64,000 nucleotides of DNA, taken from contig NC_037641.1 in assembly GCF_003254395.2 (NCBI RefSeq), positions 12,362,501 through 12,426,500 of the forward strand. Direction: 5' to 3'. Below, piece after piece: positions 37,571 to 50,700 of this stretch (positions within the stretch are counted from its first letter, which is position 1; each line of letters begins with the position of its first letter). The stretch is from Apis mellifera. Lineage: Eukaryota > Arthropoda > Insecta > Hymenoptera > Apidae. The notes under the pieces are model-generated. The model ran no database searches. It was not told where the DNA came from and saw only the letters and a program-made list of their open reading frames with translations. The position numbers and the translations under genes are program-made.

Positions 37571-39391
37571 GCTTTGTTTAAAAACGTTTATCGCGACGTT
37601 TCTCGACGCATCGATTTTTCGATTCTGTTTCGTTTCGCGATTTCCAACCGGGCGCCGTACCTTTTTATCGACCGCGAGGTAGTAGAATGCAGCGTGCGCG
37701 TTCGTGTGTTACGCGCAGAACGAGAAGTGGATGGTAGAGAAAAAAAAAAAGAAGGAAGGAAAGAAAGAAGAGGAGGAGGAGGAAGAAAAGGAGAAAAGAG
37801 AGGAGAAAAAGGCCGTGAGGCCCAGGGCTGACCGGTTCATCGACCTATCGTCCGGTCTCCTTAGTCCCTCGTTCCTCACCTTTCTCTCGACACTTGGTTT
37901 CTCTTTCTCTCTGTTAACTCTTTTCTGTTAGCCCCCGACTGTTCCTGAACCGGCAGGAATCTCTCTCGTCTCGGCCGCGATACAAAAGACACGCAGATTT
38001 TTGGTCCGTGGAATTTTCATCGCGTTTTCTAATTCTAAAGCGCTTTAGTTTCTCTCTCTCTCTTTATTTATTTATTCCATCCTTTCTTATTTTACCCCCT
38101 TTCGAAAAGGAATCTTTTTTTCGAAAATAGAAATTTCGTTCAGAATTTAAAAAAAAAAAAAAGATGGATGAAAAGTTTGGAAAACTCGTGTGGGATAATC
38201 CGAGTTGGTTAATTGTGCAATTACTGGAATCGCGGTAAAATTTCGTTGCATTCGTGAATGTTTTCGTCGCATTGCAACCTGGATGAAAATTGATATGAAA
38301 ACGTATGTAATAACTCGTCGATTGTAGTTGCGCATCTTCTATTAATCGCGGCCCATCAACGTTATCAACATTCCACCGGTAGGAAACGGAATGATTCATT
38401 GTTTCGATCTTCCTGTTTATAATAGTCGAGTCGAATTGCAGCGACGATCGTTAGAAACGGCACGCCACGGGGAAGAAGAGTTGTTCATATTTTTCCACTC
38501 GGGAAGAGGATGCAAAGGAAAGAAGGAGGTCGTGCGAGGAACGAGATCCGTGCGAGAATACATTTTTCCCATTACTTTGTCCCTCTTTCACCGCTCTCCC
38601 TTCTCTTCTCTTTCCTCCTTTTTCCTCTCCTTTCAACTTGATCCTTTTTTCTACACAACGGCTGTTGTCCTCCAAAAGCAGGATACCATTAATAGATAGA
38701 TTGTACGTCGTCGAAGCTAATCGGTGCGAAATTAAACCGGTTTCCAACGATCTCCTCTTCCACTCTCGTCAGCGCTGAGAAAATTAATGAATATCGATTT
38801 CAATGGGACGTGGTTGGTCTAAAACGCGTTGGAAAAAGATAAGAGGAACGTTGTGGAACGTCGCGGAAGGGAATATCACGGTTCGAATTCTCTTCTTCTT
38901 CTTCTTCTTCTCTTTCTTTGTTCCTTTTTTTTTCCCCACCCTCGTCAACTTGTCTCGCAGCATTTTACGCTACAGAGTTTTACACGGTTGAAAACAGGTC
39001 TGCTTCCACTCCACAACCGATGCTCCACATTTTTATATCCGACAGGTGAAATTCAAGAAGAAACTTGCGAAAAAGTAGAAATAACAATTTATCCTTTCCT
39101 GCTCGAAAATATCTCGCCTATTGTTAGATTTTCGTTGCGATATTTCCTGCTCCTTCGTTTCCCTCCTCTTTTCCATTGTTTAACCATCGACGGGGACGAG
39201 TTATTATGGATGAAGGAAGGGTGGAAAGAAAGAAAGAATGAAAAAAAAAAAAAAATTGTCTTTTCCCGTCGAAACGGAGACGATGAAACGGAAAGAGCCA
39301 AGTACGTGTACATTGTCCTCGGTAGTCACTTCGCCGGCTTGTTTGTGTGGAGCTTCGTTTTCTCTTTCACTCGAGCACAGGAAACTACGAT

Positions 39392-39680
39392 TCTTGAGAA
39401 ACTCGGAAGCTTCTTATCTTAGTGTTTGGAAAGAAGAGGGAGTGAGGCAAAAAAAAAGAGAAATTAATAATTATTACAAATATTTATTCGAATAACGTTC
39501 TGATTGGCTATGGAAATTTTTTTGCGATTGTTTCACGTTTAAAATAAATCGATAGAAAGAAAGGATTCTTAAAAAATTCGAAAGCTTTTCTTATCTTAAT
39601 ATTCGAAAAGGGAGTGGAAAAAAAAGAGGGATTAATAATTATTATAAATATTTTATTCGAATAATTATAATTAGTCAGGC
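39392..39680. repeat. Diverged tandem duplication (period ~172)
   Basis: Two related segments, about 39392-39515 and 39566-39680. Both contain AGCTT(C/T)..CTTATCTTA, a G/A-rich run, ATTAATAATTATTA(C/T)AAATAT and TTATTCGAATAA. Confidence 0.75.
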
Positions 39681-42600
39681 ATTTCTGCTTGATGCTGTAG
39701 AATTTTTGATTTAAACGATAGAAAGAAGACGGCGAAAGATTATCCGTAATGATAATCGTTTCTTTTTTTTTTTCATAAAATAAAAATAAATAATAATATA
39801 AATAGAATAAATAGAATAATGTATGGTATAAATTTCGCGTGTCCTGAAAACTCGTTCGAGGCAGAAAGGCAGGTTGGAAGAAGGTCGAATGTGCAATTTG
39901 TAGGTCGTTTGTTTCGGTTGGCTCTGTTTTTAAAAAGTAAACACTCGGGCTCGTTATCTATTACGATCGAACCGCGAGATCAATTTCCACACGCCACTTA
40001 ACCGTCCCGGAATGCCGTTAAACTCGGGCTCGCTGATGCGATGTCCACGTGAACTACAATGGCCGGTTTAACCGTCGTCAACCGTGATCATGGCGCGCGA
40101 GTTAATGAATCATTAACGGTCGCCTCTGTCAGTCCCTTAATGCCTCTTAACCCTTGGGAGTCTGTTTCATATCCGGTTAGCCGGCCTTAGTGCTCTTCGC
40201 TCGTTCGCGTCATTGCGATATTTACTCGCATTCGTTACTTTACGTTAATCTTTTGAAACCGGCAAACTCGACAAACTTTGCCACGATCCCTTTGTTCCAT
40301 AGACTCGCGATTCCCTACGTTCGCGCTCCTACGGCAGAATTGAATTTTCCCCGAGTCGAGATTGACAATGATTTCGTACAGGTATCCTTTAATTAACCTC
40401 TTTGCGCCACTTCGCCTTCGCTTTATTAGGGGAAAAGTAGCGGATTCGACGTTGTTCAAGTGGCGGTATAAAAAGGCAGGTATTAACAAGGGGGAAAAAA
40501 AGATGTTTATCTTGTTGGGAGAATCCTGCGGTTTCCCGTGTTTCAATAAAAATTTTAATCAAACGAAATTATTGCGGAAATTTTCTATGCGAGCAGATAC
40601 AAGATAAAGATATTCAGGGAATTTCGTTCGTGGAATGGTAATAATAAGTGGACTGGTGTATAGAAGGTAAACTGTTGGCCCTGAAGAGCGCGTTATTATT
40701 TTTCGAGGACGATAACGCACGTTCCACGAACGTGACCCGACTAACGACCAACTTGACATTCGTCCGGACGAAAATGTTTTTCGTCGCGTCTTCGTTTCGC
40801 GTCTTTGTTTAGCATCGGATTATAGAATAATTTCGTTGGAAACGTTTCGTTCCTCGTACGCCCGATCGCGCCCGTTTCCTGATTATTCGAAATCGCGCAC
40901 GATGATCGCAGAAAATATTCGAACGTGAAAGAAGGAACTGCCTCGACTTTCTCATCCCTGTGCTTTTGTTGCACCGGATGAAACAACGAGTCGACAGAGC
41001 GAAAAGCAGTCCCGTTAAATGGCGTTGAGCGAGCGAGAGAGAGAGAGAGAGAGAAAGAGGAGAGAGAAAGCAGTTCGATGTTTAATATTCAATAACAAGT
41101 ATCTAATATATTCGCAAGTATCGAAAGAAGGATAATTCAGTGCAATATATTGTGGCTCGCGAAAGTATATTGAACGCTATCTCACGAGGAAATAAAAATT
41201 TGTATACAGAGCACAATATGTTAGATATTTAGAATTATATTCGTCGACTCGTTTTAAAGCATAAAATTAAAATTTCATTTTTTTTTTTTTCAATATATTT
41301 TCTCACACCGTTACAAAATTATATTTAAAAAACGAAAATTACTTCATGAAATTGAACGTTGATTTCACTTCCTTGAAATGATGTTTTGGTACAAAAAGAA
41401 ATTTTTTTCGTATTTTATATGCTAACAAAATTTCAGAAGAGATAAAAAAATTGCTCGTTAATAATTTTTTCATCAAAAAATAAAAAAAGAATCGCGAATA
41501 ATTTTGTTAAATGGTGAAGAATCATCTTGGCGAAAAGGCAAAATCGTTGATCGACAAAATTTCATCGAGAATGAAAAAAAAAATTGTTGGTTAACGTCCC
41601 GTCAAAAAAATGAAAAAGCGTGCAAATATTTTCGCGAGCTGGGTAATTTCGTTACACAGACGATAAAATCGTCTCGGGAGAAGCCAGAGAGTCGTTGGCG
41701 ATAAACTGATGTATGGCGGAGGATGACGTCATTCCGTGAGGCAGCTTCGGAATCGAGGCTCCTTTCCCCCCTCCCCTATCCCTGCCAGGATAACCTGTTC
41801 TAGCGTCCTGTTTCATCGATCCATCCTTCGCGCCGGAACTGTCGCCATTTCTACTGTGAAAACTTCAACAATTTTCTTTCCACTATCTCCGATAAAATAA
41901 AATCGGGCGAATTATTTGAAACGTAGCAACCGTGACGCGAGATAATAAATCTGCTCTTACGATGACTGTAACACGTGACGCAATGCAGCTACGAGTTTTT
42001 CAAAATAGATATATCTTCGTGGAAATATTCCTTGCGAATCTTTTTCCATGAGAAAAATTATAATAATTACCTACTCGTATTTTGTTCGTTTTTACGTAAC
42101 GATCTCTTTGCCTCTTTCGTAATAAAACACGTTTTACTTTTAATTTCCGCGTGGAAGCTAGATTCTTTTTTTTTTTTTTTTTTTTGCGCGAGAATTATTG
42201 ACTAGACTAGAAAAGAAAAAATATGAATAATCATTTGACACTGTGTTGCGCAAATTAACAACGTCATTCATTTTTTTTTTTTTTTTAACATCGCTCTTCC
42301 TACTTTTTCCGTATATATCGATTTATTATCGATATATATGCATATTTGAGGAGGAGAATTTTTTCCACGTGTATCAATAACTGATGACTAATTGTGTGAG
42401 TAACATCGTGCAAACACGTGACGAGAATTAAACGCTCGCAATCTATCATGTTTTTTCAATAGATCGTTAACGCGTGGTTCGAAGATGATTCTGATCAATA
42501 TTTAATCAAATATTTTCCTTATTACGATTATTAGCGCCGGCGTTGTTTCCTCCTTTTTGTCTCCAAAAGAAAAAAAAAAAAATTGGAAGAATCGGGAGAA

Positions 42601-42886
42601 GAAGAAAAAAGATACTCGTAATTGGCGGTACGTTTTCAAAGACGTATTTTATCGCACGGTTAATATTCAACGAGGGGACTCGATGACTAAGAGACGACTA
42701 CGTAGGCGGAAACAAATCATCAGCTCTAAATTGATATCTCGCGCATTCTACGAGATAGTCGTTGCTCTTATCTTCTTTGCACACTGAGAGAATGATTCTC
42801 GCGAATCGCAGACTCGAGATATTGTATCATTTGATTCTCGATAACGTTTTATTTCCTCTCGTAACTAGCATCTTTTCTTCATTTCC

Positions 42887-42926
<40 letters not shown>

Positions 42927-42929
42927 ATA
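42887..42929. repeat. (AAAT)n microsatellite
   Basis: About ten uninterrupted AAAT units. Confidence 0.95.
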
Positions 42930-44203
42930 TATCTTTTTCGTCGAAAATTATTTTGAACTATCAAAATTCCTTCGTTGCTAGCACGATGAAAAACCTTTGG
43001 ATAATGCGCGAACGCAGAGCCGTCTATATTCGCGATGCATACTTAACTTACATACCACGCATGCGCACGTAAACTACTTTTATTGTCAGCAAACTACGAA
43101 GAGTAAACTCATGTGCCACGATTATATTTTCACTGCTCTGGTAATCGATACGAAATAGTATATAATAAATAAATACACATGTGCTGCGGATATAGGTCTC
43201 TTTATATGGAATAGTTGACTTTTTCCGTTAAACCGATAAAGTTGAAATGTCGATAATCGAATGGTGACGTTTCACTCTCGCTTCAACGTGTAGTGGAACG
43301 TCCGTCCTTTCGCATTCGCGAATCGTATCGGAAGAGATGTACATAATAAGCGTACATGCATATCTGCATGTGGCGTTTTAAACGCGATGCATATTGAACG
43401 ACGCGTAACGAACTCTGCGCGTTATCGGACGCATCCATTATATCCGTTAACGGACATTGTCTGCAGTTATGCAATATATGCCGAATTACACGCACACACG
43501 TTGTTCAACGATATCGTACATCTGCATCTAGCTCGATTTAGATAAAATACTAGAACTATTTATTATCCATCGATTTTTTTTTTCAAAACTGGTAGAGAAA
43601 AATGAGGTTAAAAGCGAGGGAGGTGAGATGTTTCGGTTATATTTTTACAAGATAAAAATAATCGGTGTCGTGTTTTCAATTGTTATCGAACATGCCGCTC
43701 TATCATTCGTTTTAGTGACATCTGCGAGAATGAATTGAGTGTAATTATAGAGTAATTCATAAGAGTCTAATACGTATCATTATTTAATGTTGATTTTTTT
43801 TTTTTACTATTAATATTCAAGAATATATCGTGACAGAAAATTTAATATAACAAATAGAATATTTTTGCTACGAAAAATCTATTGCGATATATTAAATATA
43901 AAAATCTTAAAATAAAATATTAAAAATTTAATATCAAATTAATCAACAATGAAAAATTGCATTATTTTCCAATTTTTTTTTTTTTTTTTATATATTTTCT
44001 CAAAATTAAAATCTGTATATCAATATCATTTACTAGAAAATTTCCATTTCCATGATTTTATTCGATCGTGCAAGAAAATCTAACGTAATTTTCGAATTAT
44101 ATACAACGAGATTCGCGAAGATTATCGAATCTTCAAATAACGAAACAGTGGGTAAGACACGACAAGAAGATCTTTTCAATTTCACTGGCGGAGAACGTCG
44201 TTG

Positions 44204-44447
44204 ATGGAGATGACGGCATGCCTTGTTATGGTTGTCCGTAATAATTACGATACTCGTGACCGGTTACTTGACCGCGACGTTTCTTCCGTCGTCTGCCATC
44301 ATCGCGCAGTCCGCGTCGATTATGGATGTTGGAAAAAAAGTATTTCGCGCGAGCGAATGGATCGATATTTCTTCTCGAGTATTTAATAAATTCCATCGAT
44401 TGAATGCAGACGAAATGAATAAATTGGAAGCTTTGTCGAAAAAATAA
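44204..44447 (+). pseudogene. Possible small secreted-peptide gene with a broken start frame
   Basis: One frame is open from 44214 to a TAA at 44445-44447. It opens with a strongly hydrophobic run (LLWLSVIITILVTGYL, about 44223-44270) like a signal peptide, then a ~55-residue charged, helix-prone part ending NKLEALSKK. No ATG precedes the hydrophobic run in this frame: TGA at 44211 closes it. An ATG at 44204 lies one base out of frame. The AATAAA overlapping the stop codon could be a polyadenylation signal. Either a single-base shift has broken a small gene, the assembly carries an indel, or translation begins at a non-ATG codon or at the internal ATG at about 44322. Not recognised as any named family. 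Confidence 0.3.
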
Positions 44448-46502
44448 ATTCGTGAAACGAGAAAATATATTGTGCTTGGTACAACAAGGTTTGGTTTCTA
44501 AAGTTCAAACAAACACGAGAGTTGATATGCAAAAAATTAATTAAAACTTATTTATTGAATTAAAAGCGATTGAAATTTGTTGTGAAGCTCGTATTTTATA
44601 TATTCGCCTCGCCTCGTCTATCTTAAGTTGCTTGTAACCCAATAAATAAGCCTCGATCGATAAGATATTCTTTATACACCAATTTTCGTATTCGTTTTTA
44701 CCGACAGAATTATTCCATCGCGTATGTGATATAACGGACAATAATATAATTGGTTCTACGTCGATAATTAATATAATATTTCCGTTTAATAATATTCGCG
44801 TTTCTATTTGCAATGTCGAACATCTGTCGAAGAAGAAGCATTCAAGCCGAAATGGTGGCGAGGAGATAGCGGAGAATGGAGAAAGAAAGGGTTCCGTGAG
44901 AGAGATCCGATGTTAAGTGTGACAGTTGGAAAGTAGCAATGGGAATGATGTCATCGTACGAATGTCGGCAATGTTCATGCGTTGTAACGTACATTGAATG
45001 GAATCGGTATGCGATTCCGATCACAAATAAAGATGAGAATAAACGAAGAAATCAATGAACGAGATATATCTATAACGTACATTACATTTATGTTACGTTA
45101 GAGACAATAGAAAAATTTCGATCCATGATAGAATGTCTATCAAAGAATCTATGCCACGTTTTATCAATTTATCTTAGTCCGGGTCCCTATCTCGTCGCTC
45201 TCGAAAAATAATTCCTGCCCGATTTGACCGACCGAGCAACGTATCAAAGAACGAATTCGAATGTCGATTCGGTAGCGAGAAATAATCCATCAAATTTCCC
45301 GCAAGAGTGCTCTACGGTAAAAAATTCAGACTCGCAAAACGTCACGATCGACGTACAAAAGAAGAGATTATAGCGGCGAAAAAGCAGCTACAAAAAACGA
45401 GCAGAGAACGACATCGCGTCCAAGGTCTTTGTCGCGAAGCACGATCGTTACACTAAATTACGCTTCGCCTCGTTTCGCCTCGTTTCAAGGAGCGTTTCGT
45501 TCTCGAGACGAATTTACCCACGCTTAGAAAAACCCACGGTAAGGAACAATCGATCATCGCGTGAGAACGCGAGACGAACGCGGTCCGCCACCATATTTAT
45601 CGACGGTCGATCTACGGGGTAAACAATCTCGAGTTTCTTATCGGGCCGAAACAATGGTGCAATCCTCGCAGCCGAGTGTAGTAAGTATAACGTTATACCA
45701 GATAACGTGGACAATGCGCTTCCGGTGTGCGTTTTGCGCACCGCCATCTACTCCACTCGTTTTCCGATCCTTCGCCCAACTAAAGTATATCGTTACACAT
45801 CGATACGGGCGTGTGCAAAGAATTCCCTTTGTTGTCATTGGATCGTACGGAAACGGACGGAGAAATTCTCTTTCTCTTCGTCGCGCTGGTTGAAGAATAT
45901 GGAATACGGGATGGAGAGGTGATGAAAGCGTACAAGCGTCGATCAAGTACAAGACGAGGCCGAAATTCTTCGATAACAATGGAATCGAAGCATCACGTGA
46001 CGATGCAACAACCCGTATAGGCGACCGTCGGTGATTAGTCAGCCGACTAACTCGCTTAAAGGCGTCGCTGTGATCGAATTAAGGTCGAACGGGAGTGGGA
46101 CTTTTCTCGCCATGATCAAGTGGGTCGTTGCTAAAACGCTATTGGCTGATTAGCTTTATCCACGTTGACGGTGTCCCTTGCGTCATCATATTCGACCGGT
46201 GCTCGACCCATTTTTTTTTTCTTTCTGGAATCGGATCGCAAAGGAATTTGATCTCGCGTGGACGGAGATGAGTGGGAATAACGAGAGGAAAATTTTCGAT
46301 CTTCGTTCCTTCTTTCGAAAAGAAGGAAAGGTTAAGAATTTCCGTAGAAAGACGAGTAATTGCTTTAAAAACGAATGGAAAAGAGAATGAATGGATCGAA
46401 ACGTTCGTTTCGTTGGAAAGCCGATTGGAAACGATGTCTCTCTCTCTCTCGCGGTGAGAGGAGTCCCGATTCGTAATTTTAACGCGTTTGTCTCGTTTTC
46501 AG
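44448..46502. other. CpG-rich upstream region of the EVH1-like gene
   Basis: No coding sequence supported beyond a probable 5' UTR exon. The exon may end at 45680: CCGAGTGTA is followed by GTAAGTATAA, a near-consensus donor, and the first plausible acceptor in the right place is TTTTCAG at 46496-46502. The region 45140-45650 is CpG-rich and is the likely promoter. Confidence 0.5.
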
Positions 46503-47750
<1,248 letters not shown>

Positions 47751-50700
47751 GATAACGGGACGCTGGCCAAGAGTTCGGATTCGTAAAACTCTGACGGTGC
47801 TCTCGTCCATCATCCTATCCATCACGTATTGCGCGTTTATGCTCTTCTAGGGAAATTCATTGTAATACCTTCGTGGATAAGATTTGTCCGTAAAAATCGG
47901 GACTCGTGGCGCGCAAAATTGCGCCCATTCCTTCGTGCTTCCGAGCGAAATCAAACGATTTGCCAAATCCATTGTCGCGTTACATTTTTCGACGTAATAA
48001 CCGCTCGATGCGACGCCCTTCCTACTCTCTTCTCTCGTCCCTTTTCTCTTTTGCTCTTGAGAGAGGAAGTAATCGTAGTAGTTTAAAAAAAAAAAAAAGA
48101 AAAAAGAAAAAAAAAGAAAAAAAAAAAAGATTGTAAATCTTCTCGAGGATCGAGAAAATGAAAAACTTCGTTCATTCTACAATTTTGTTTTATTGCTATC
48201 GTAATTAGTAGATAATGGCATAGACAAGGATATTTGTTCAGGGAAACGTGCAACGGTACAAGATCATTATTTCCAAATTTCAATGTAATTTAACATCGTC
48301 GTTCTTATGTTTGGAATCATTAGCTACTTTCGATCGCTACAGACACGCTAAACTGGTTAAAATTCATTGTTCAATCATCATCATCATCATTATCATTACT
48401 GAAATACCGAATTATATATAGATCAAGAAAAATTCGAATAATTTCTATATGCGTATTAGCGTGAGGCTTGGAGTAAAGATACATAAGATTGAAAATATTT
48501 TTCAAACTCTAATCGCCTCGTGACTGCTTCGATTTCGTCACATGTTTCGAATCAAGAATTGAATATCATCGTCGTGTTATGTACGCGAAATTTTGTCACG
48601 TTTCCAAAGTGAATTGCGTACCGCGTGAATTCTGTCCGAATAACGACTGCGATAAGACTGGTTCTACCATTTATTATCCTATAATTAGAGGAGCGAGTTT
48701 AAACGTAGGCATTGTGACGATAATAAAAACGTAGAACGTTACTTTGTTATTCGACGTTGATCGAATTTCTTCGATACGCAATTTTTTTCGACGCTTTAAC
48801 TTTATTGCTGAATAGCATTAACATTCATTAGCGTTATTGGCATCGAGTCGAAATAGAATATGAAAGAATTGTACGAAAAGAAATATGTAATAATGTGTAT
48901 TATTATGGAATGGCGGTCGAAACTTGATTAAATGATGTATTTTCCGCTCCAAGGACGCGTCGTTGTTGTATCGTTGTTGAAACGCGAAATAATTAATATC
49001 GTGTAAGAGATATCAAGAGGATAATCAAATTTCGAAGAGTTTAGTTAGCGTTTTATGGATTTTAGCGTAGCGATCGATGAGAGACAATTGTGTCAAACGG
49101 TAATATTCGTTTGTTCGAGATCGTTTAAAGGTACCCACTTTCCTTTCTGATCTCCAGACACTCGACTGTGCGTGTACGAAATAACTTCGATTCGACGATA
49201 CATTGATTTCTTTGTCTCGACTGTGATATAAATATATTTGTATAGTTAAGTTTCATAATATGTATCCACATTGATTAATCATTTTGATATGTAAGTTTAC
49301 GGTCATCATTTCGCATGTAATAATTAATGATAATAAATAAGTAAGTTTACGTAACGTAAATATGTTCGTATTCGACGCGTTGATTACACGGTGAAATAGA
49401 AAGAATGGAAGATTCATTCGAGATAATGTGTTATTTTTTTAACGAAAGGAATAAAGGAGAAGAATCGACAATCACGCGTGAAAACGAAACGACCGAAGAA
49501 AAACTTGAAGCGAAGAAGCAATTATTTTTCTAATTTCTTCGAACAAACACTTTCGTGTTTAATTACAAACGAGTAAAGAAAAAAGACGTCGTAAGATGGC
49601 GCACCCGGAATCAAAGCGACACTTTCCTCGCGCGGTTCAAATATATACTATTTGACTTTCTCTTCTATTCGTATCCAATGGCTATTGGTAAACAACGGAT
49701 GTTTTTCGAACACTTAACATTCTTCATGCGGATCTAACTTAATTGTAATCAACCTGTATCTTACGACACGCGACGAGATAGATATGTAATACGAACTTGC
49801 TTCACCCGAGCAGGATGCAATTCCTATTCCACTTTCACCATTCTCAACACTTTTACCATTTGATAAGATATCGCGTGACGTGAAGTGGTTCGATCGATCA
49901 TTCACCGTCGTTCAACCAACGTGAACGTGAACGATAATTGGAAAAACGTGTAAATAGAAATTAAGGTTAAGGAAGTGAGAGAAAAGAAATCGAAGAAGAA
50001 TCAACAGGATTCGAATATAGATGAGAGACGAGAGAAAATATTCTATCTTTTATCTCATGATGGTTAGAAAAAGATGCATAGAATAAAATTTAATTAATAT
50101 ATTTTCAATTTGTGATGAACCACGACAAACAAATAATGCAATTTTCGCATTCCATGAAGCGAACAAGGTTAAGTCGAGTAAGAATGTGTCGCGCAGCACT
50201 CGTTACATGTTTGGCTGTAAATGGCGGATAAAAGCAGCTGGTTGGTCGGTCGGTCTCTCATACGTATGGATGAGAGGAAGACAATCGGTATTCGTGCGAC
50301 AGGAAGCCATCGATACGAGGAAACGGCGAGTCGTCAGTGTGTTTCTGGAACTCACGTATTTTACTATTTCGTTTCTTTCCACTAGTTTACCGGTCTCTGC
50401 CGCTACATACCTACATCTCCATTGTATCCACTTCGAAGTAAATAGATATTCGTCGAAAAATCGAATCGAAGGAAACTGTAAATCCGATAACAGGAAATAT
50501 ATATATACGTAGTGTATAGAAAAGAAAATTTTAAAAGAAAGGTTATGTAATACGATATATATTCGAAAAAGATAAATCTTACGTGACTCGTGGAAATTTT
50601 CTTTTTTTTTTTTTAAATTTTTAGGGTGATGTTCAATTTCCCAAACATTGCTGGTTTCTCGTCTTGTCCCTGTCTATTTTTTGATTTAGAGTGAAATTAA

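Larger units (their letters stand above)
36621..44200. other. Long CpG-rich non-coding region upstream of melittin
   Basis: No supported gene in 7.6 kb. It holds the distal melittin upstream region and simple repeats: TA at 36806-36822, AAT-type at 37046-37069, GA at 37528-37569 and 41033-41055, AAAT at 42887-42929. At 37280-37335 are three CACGT-type sites and a 9-base perfect inverted repeat. At 39998-40120 is a cluster of TTAACCGT-type motifs. A diverged tandem duplication lies at 39392-39680. Open frames over these segments are purine- or pyrimidine-rich and do not look coding. Confidence 0.5.
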
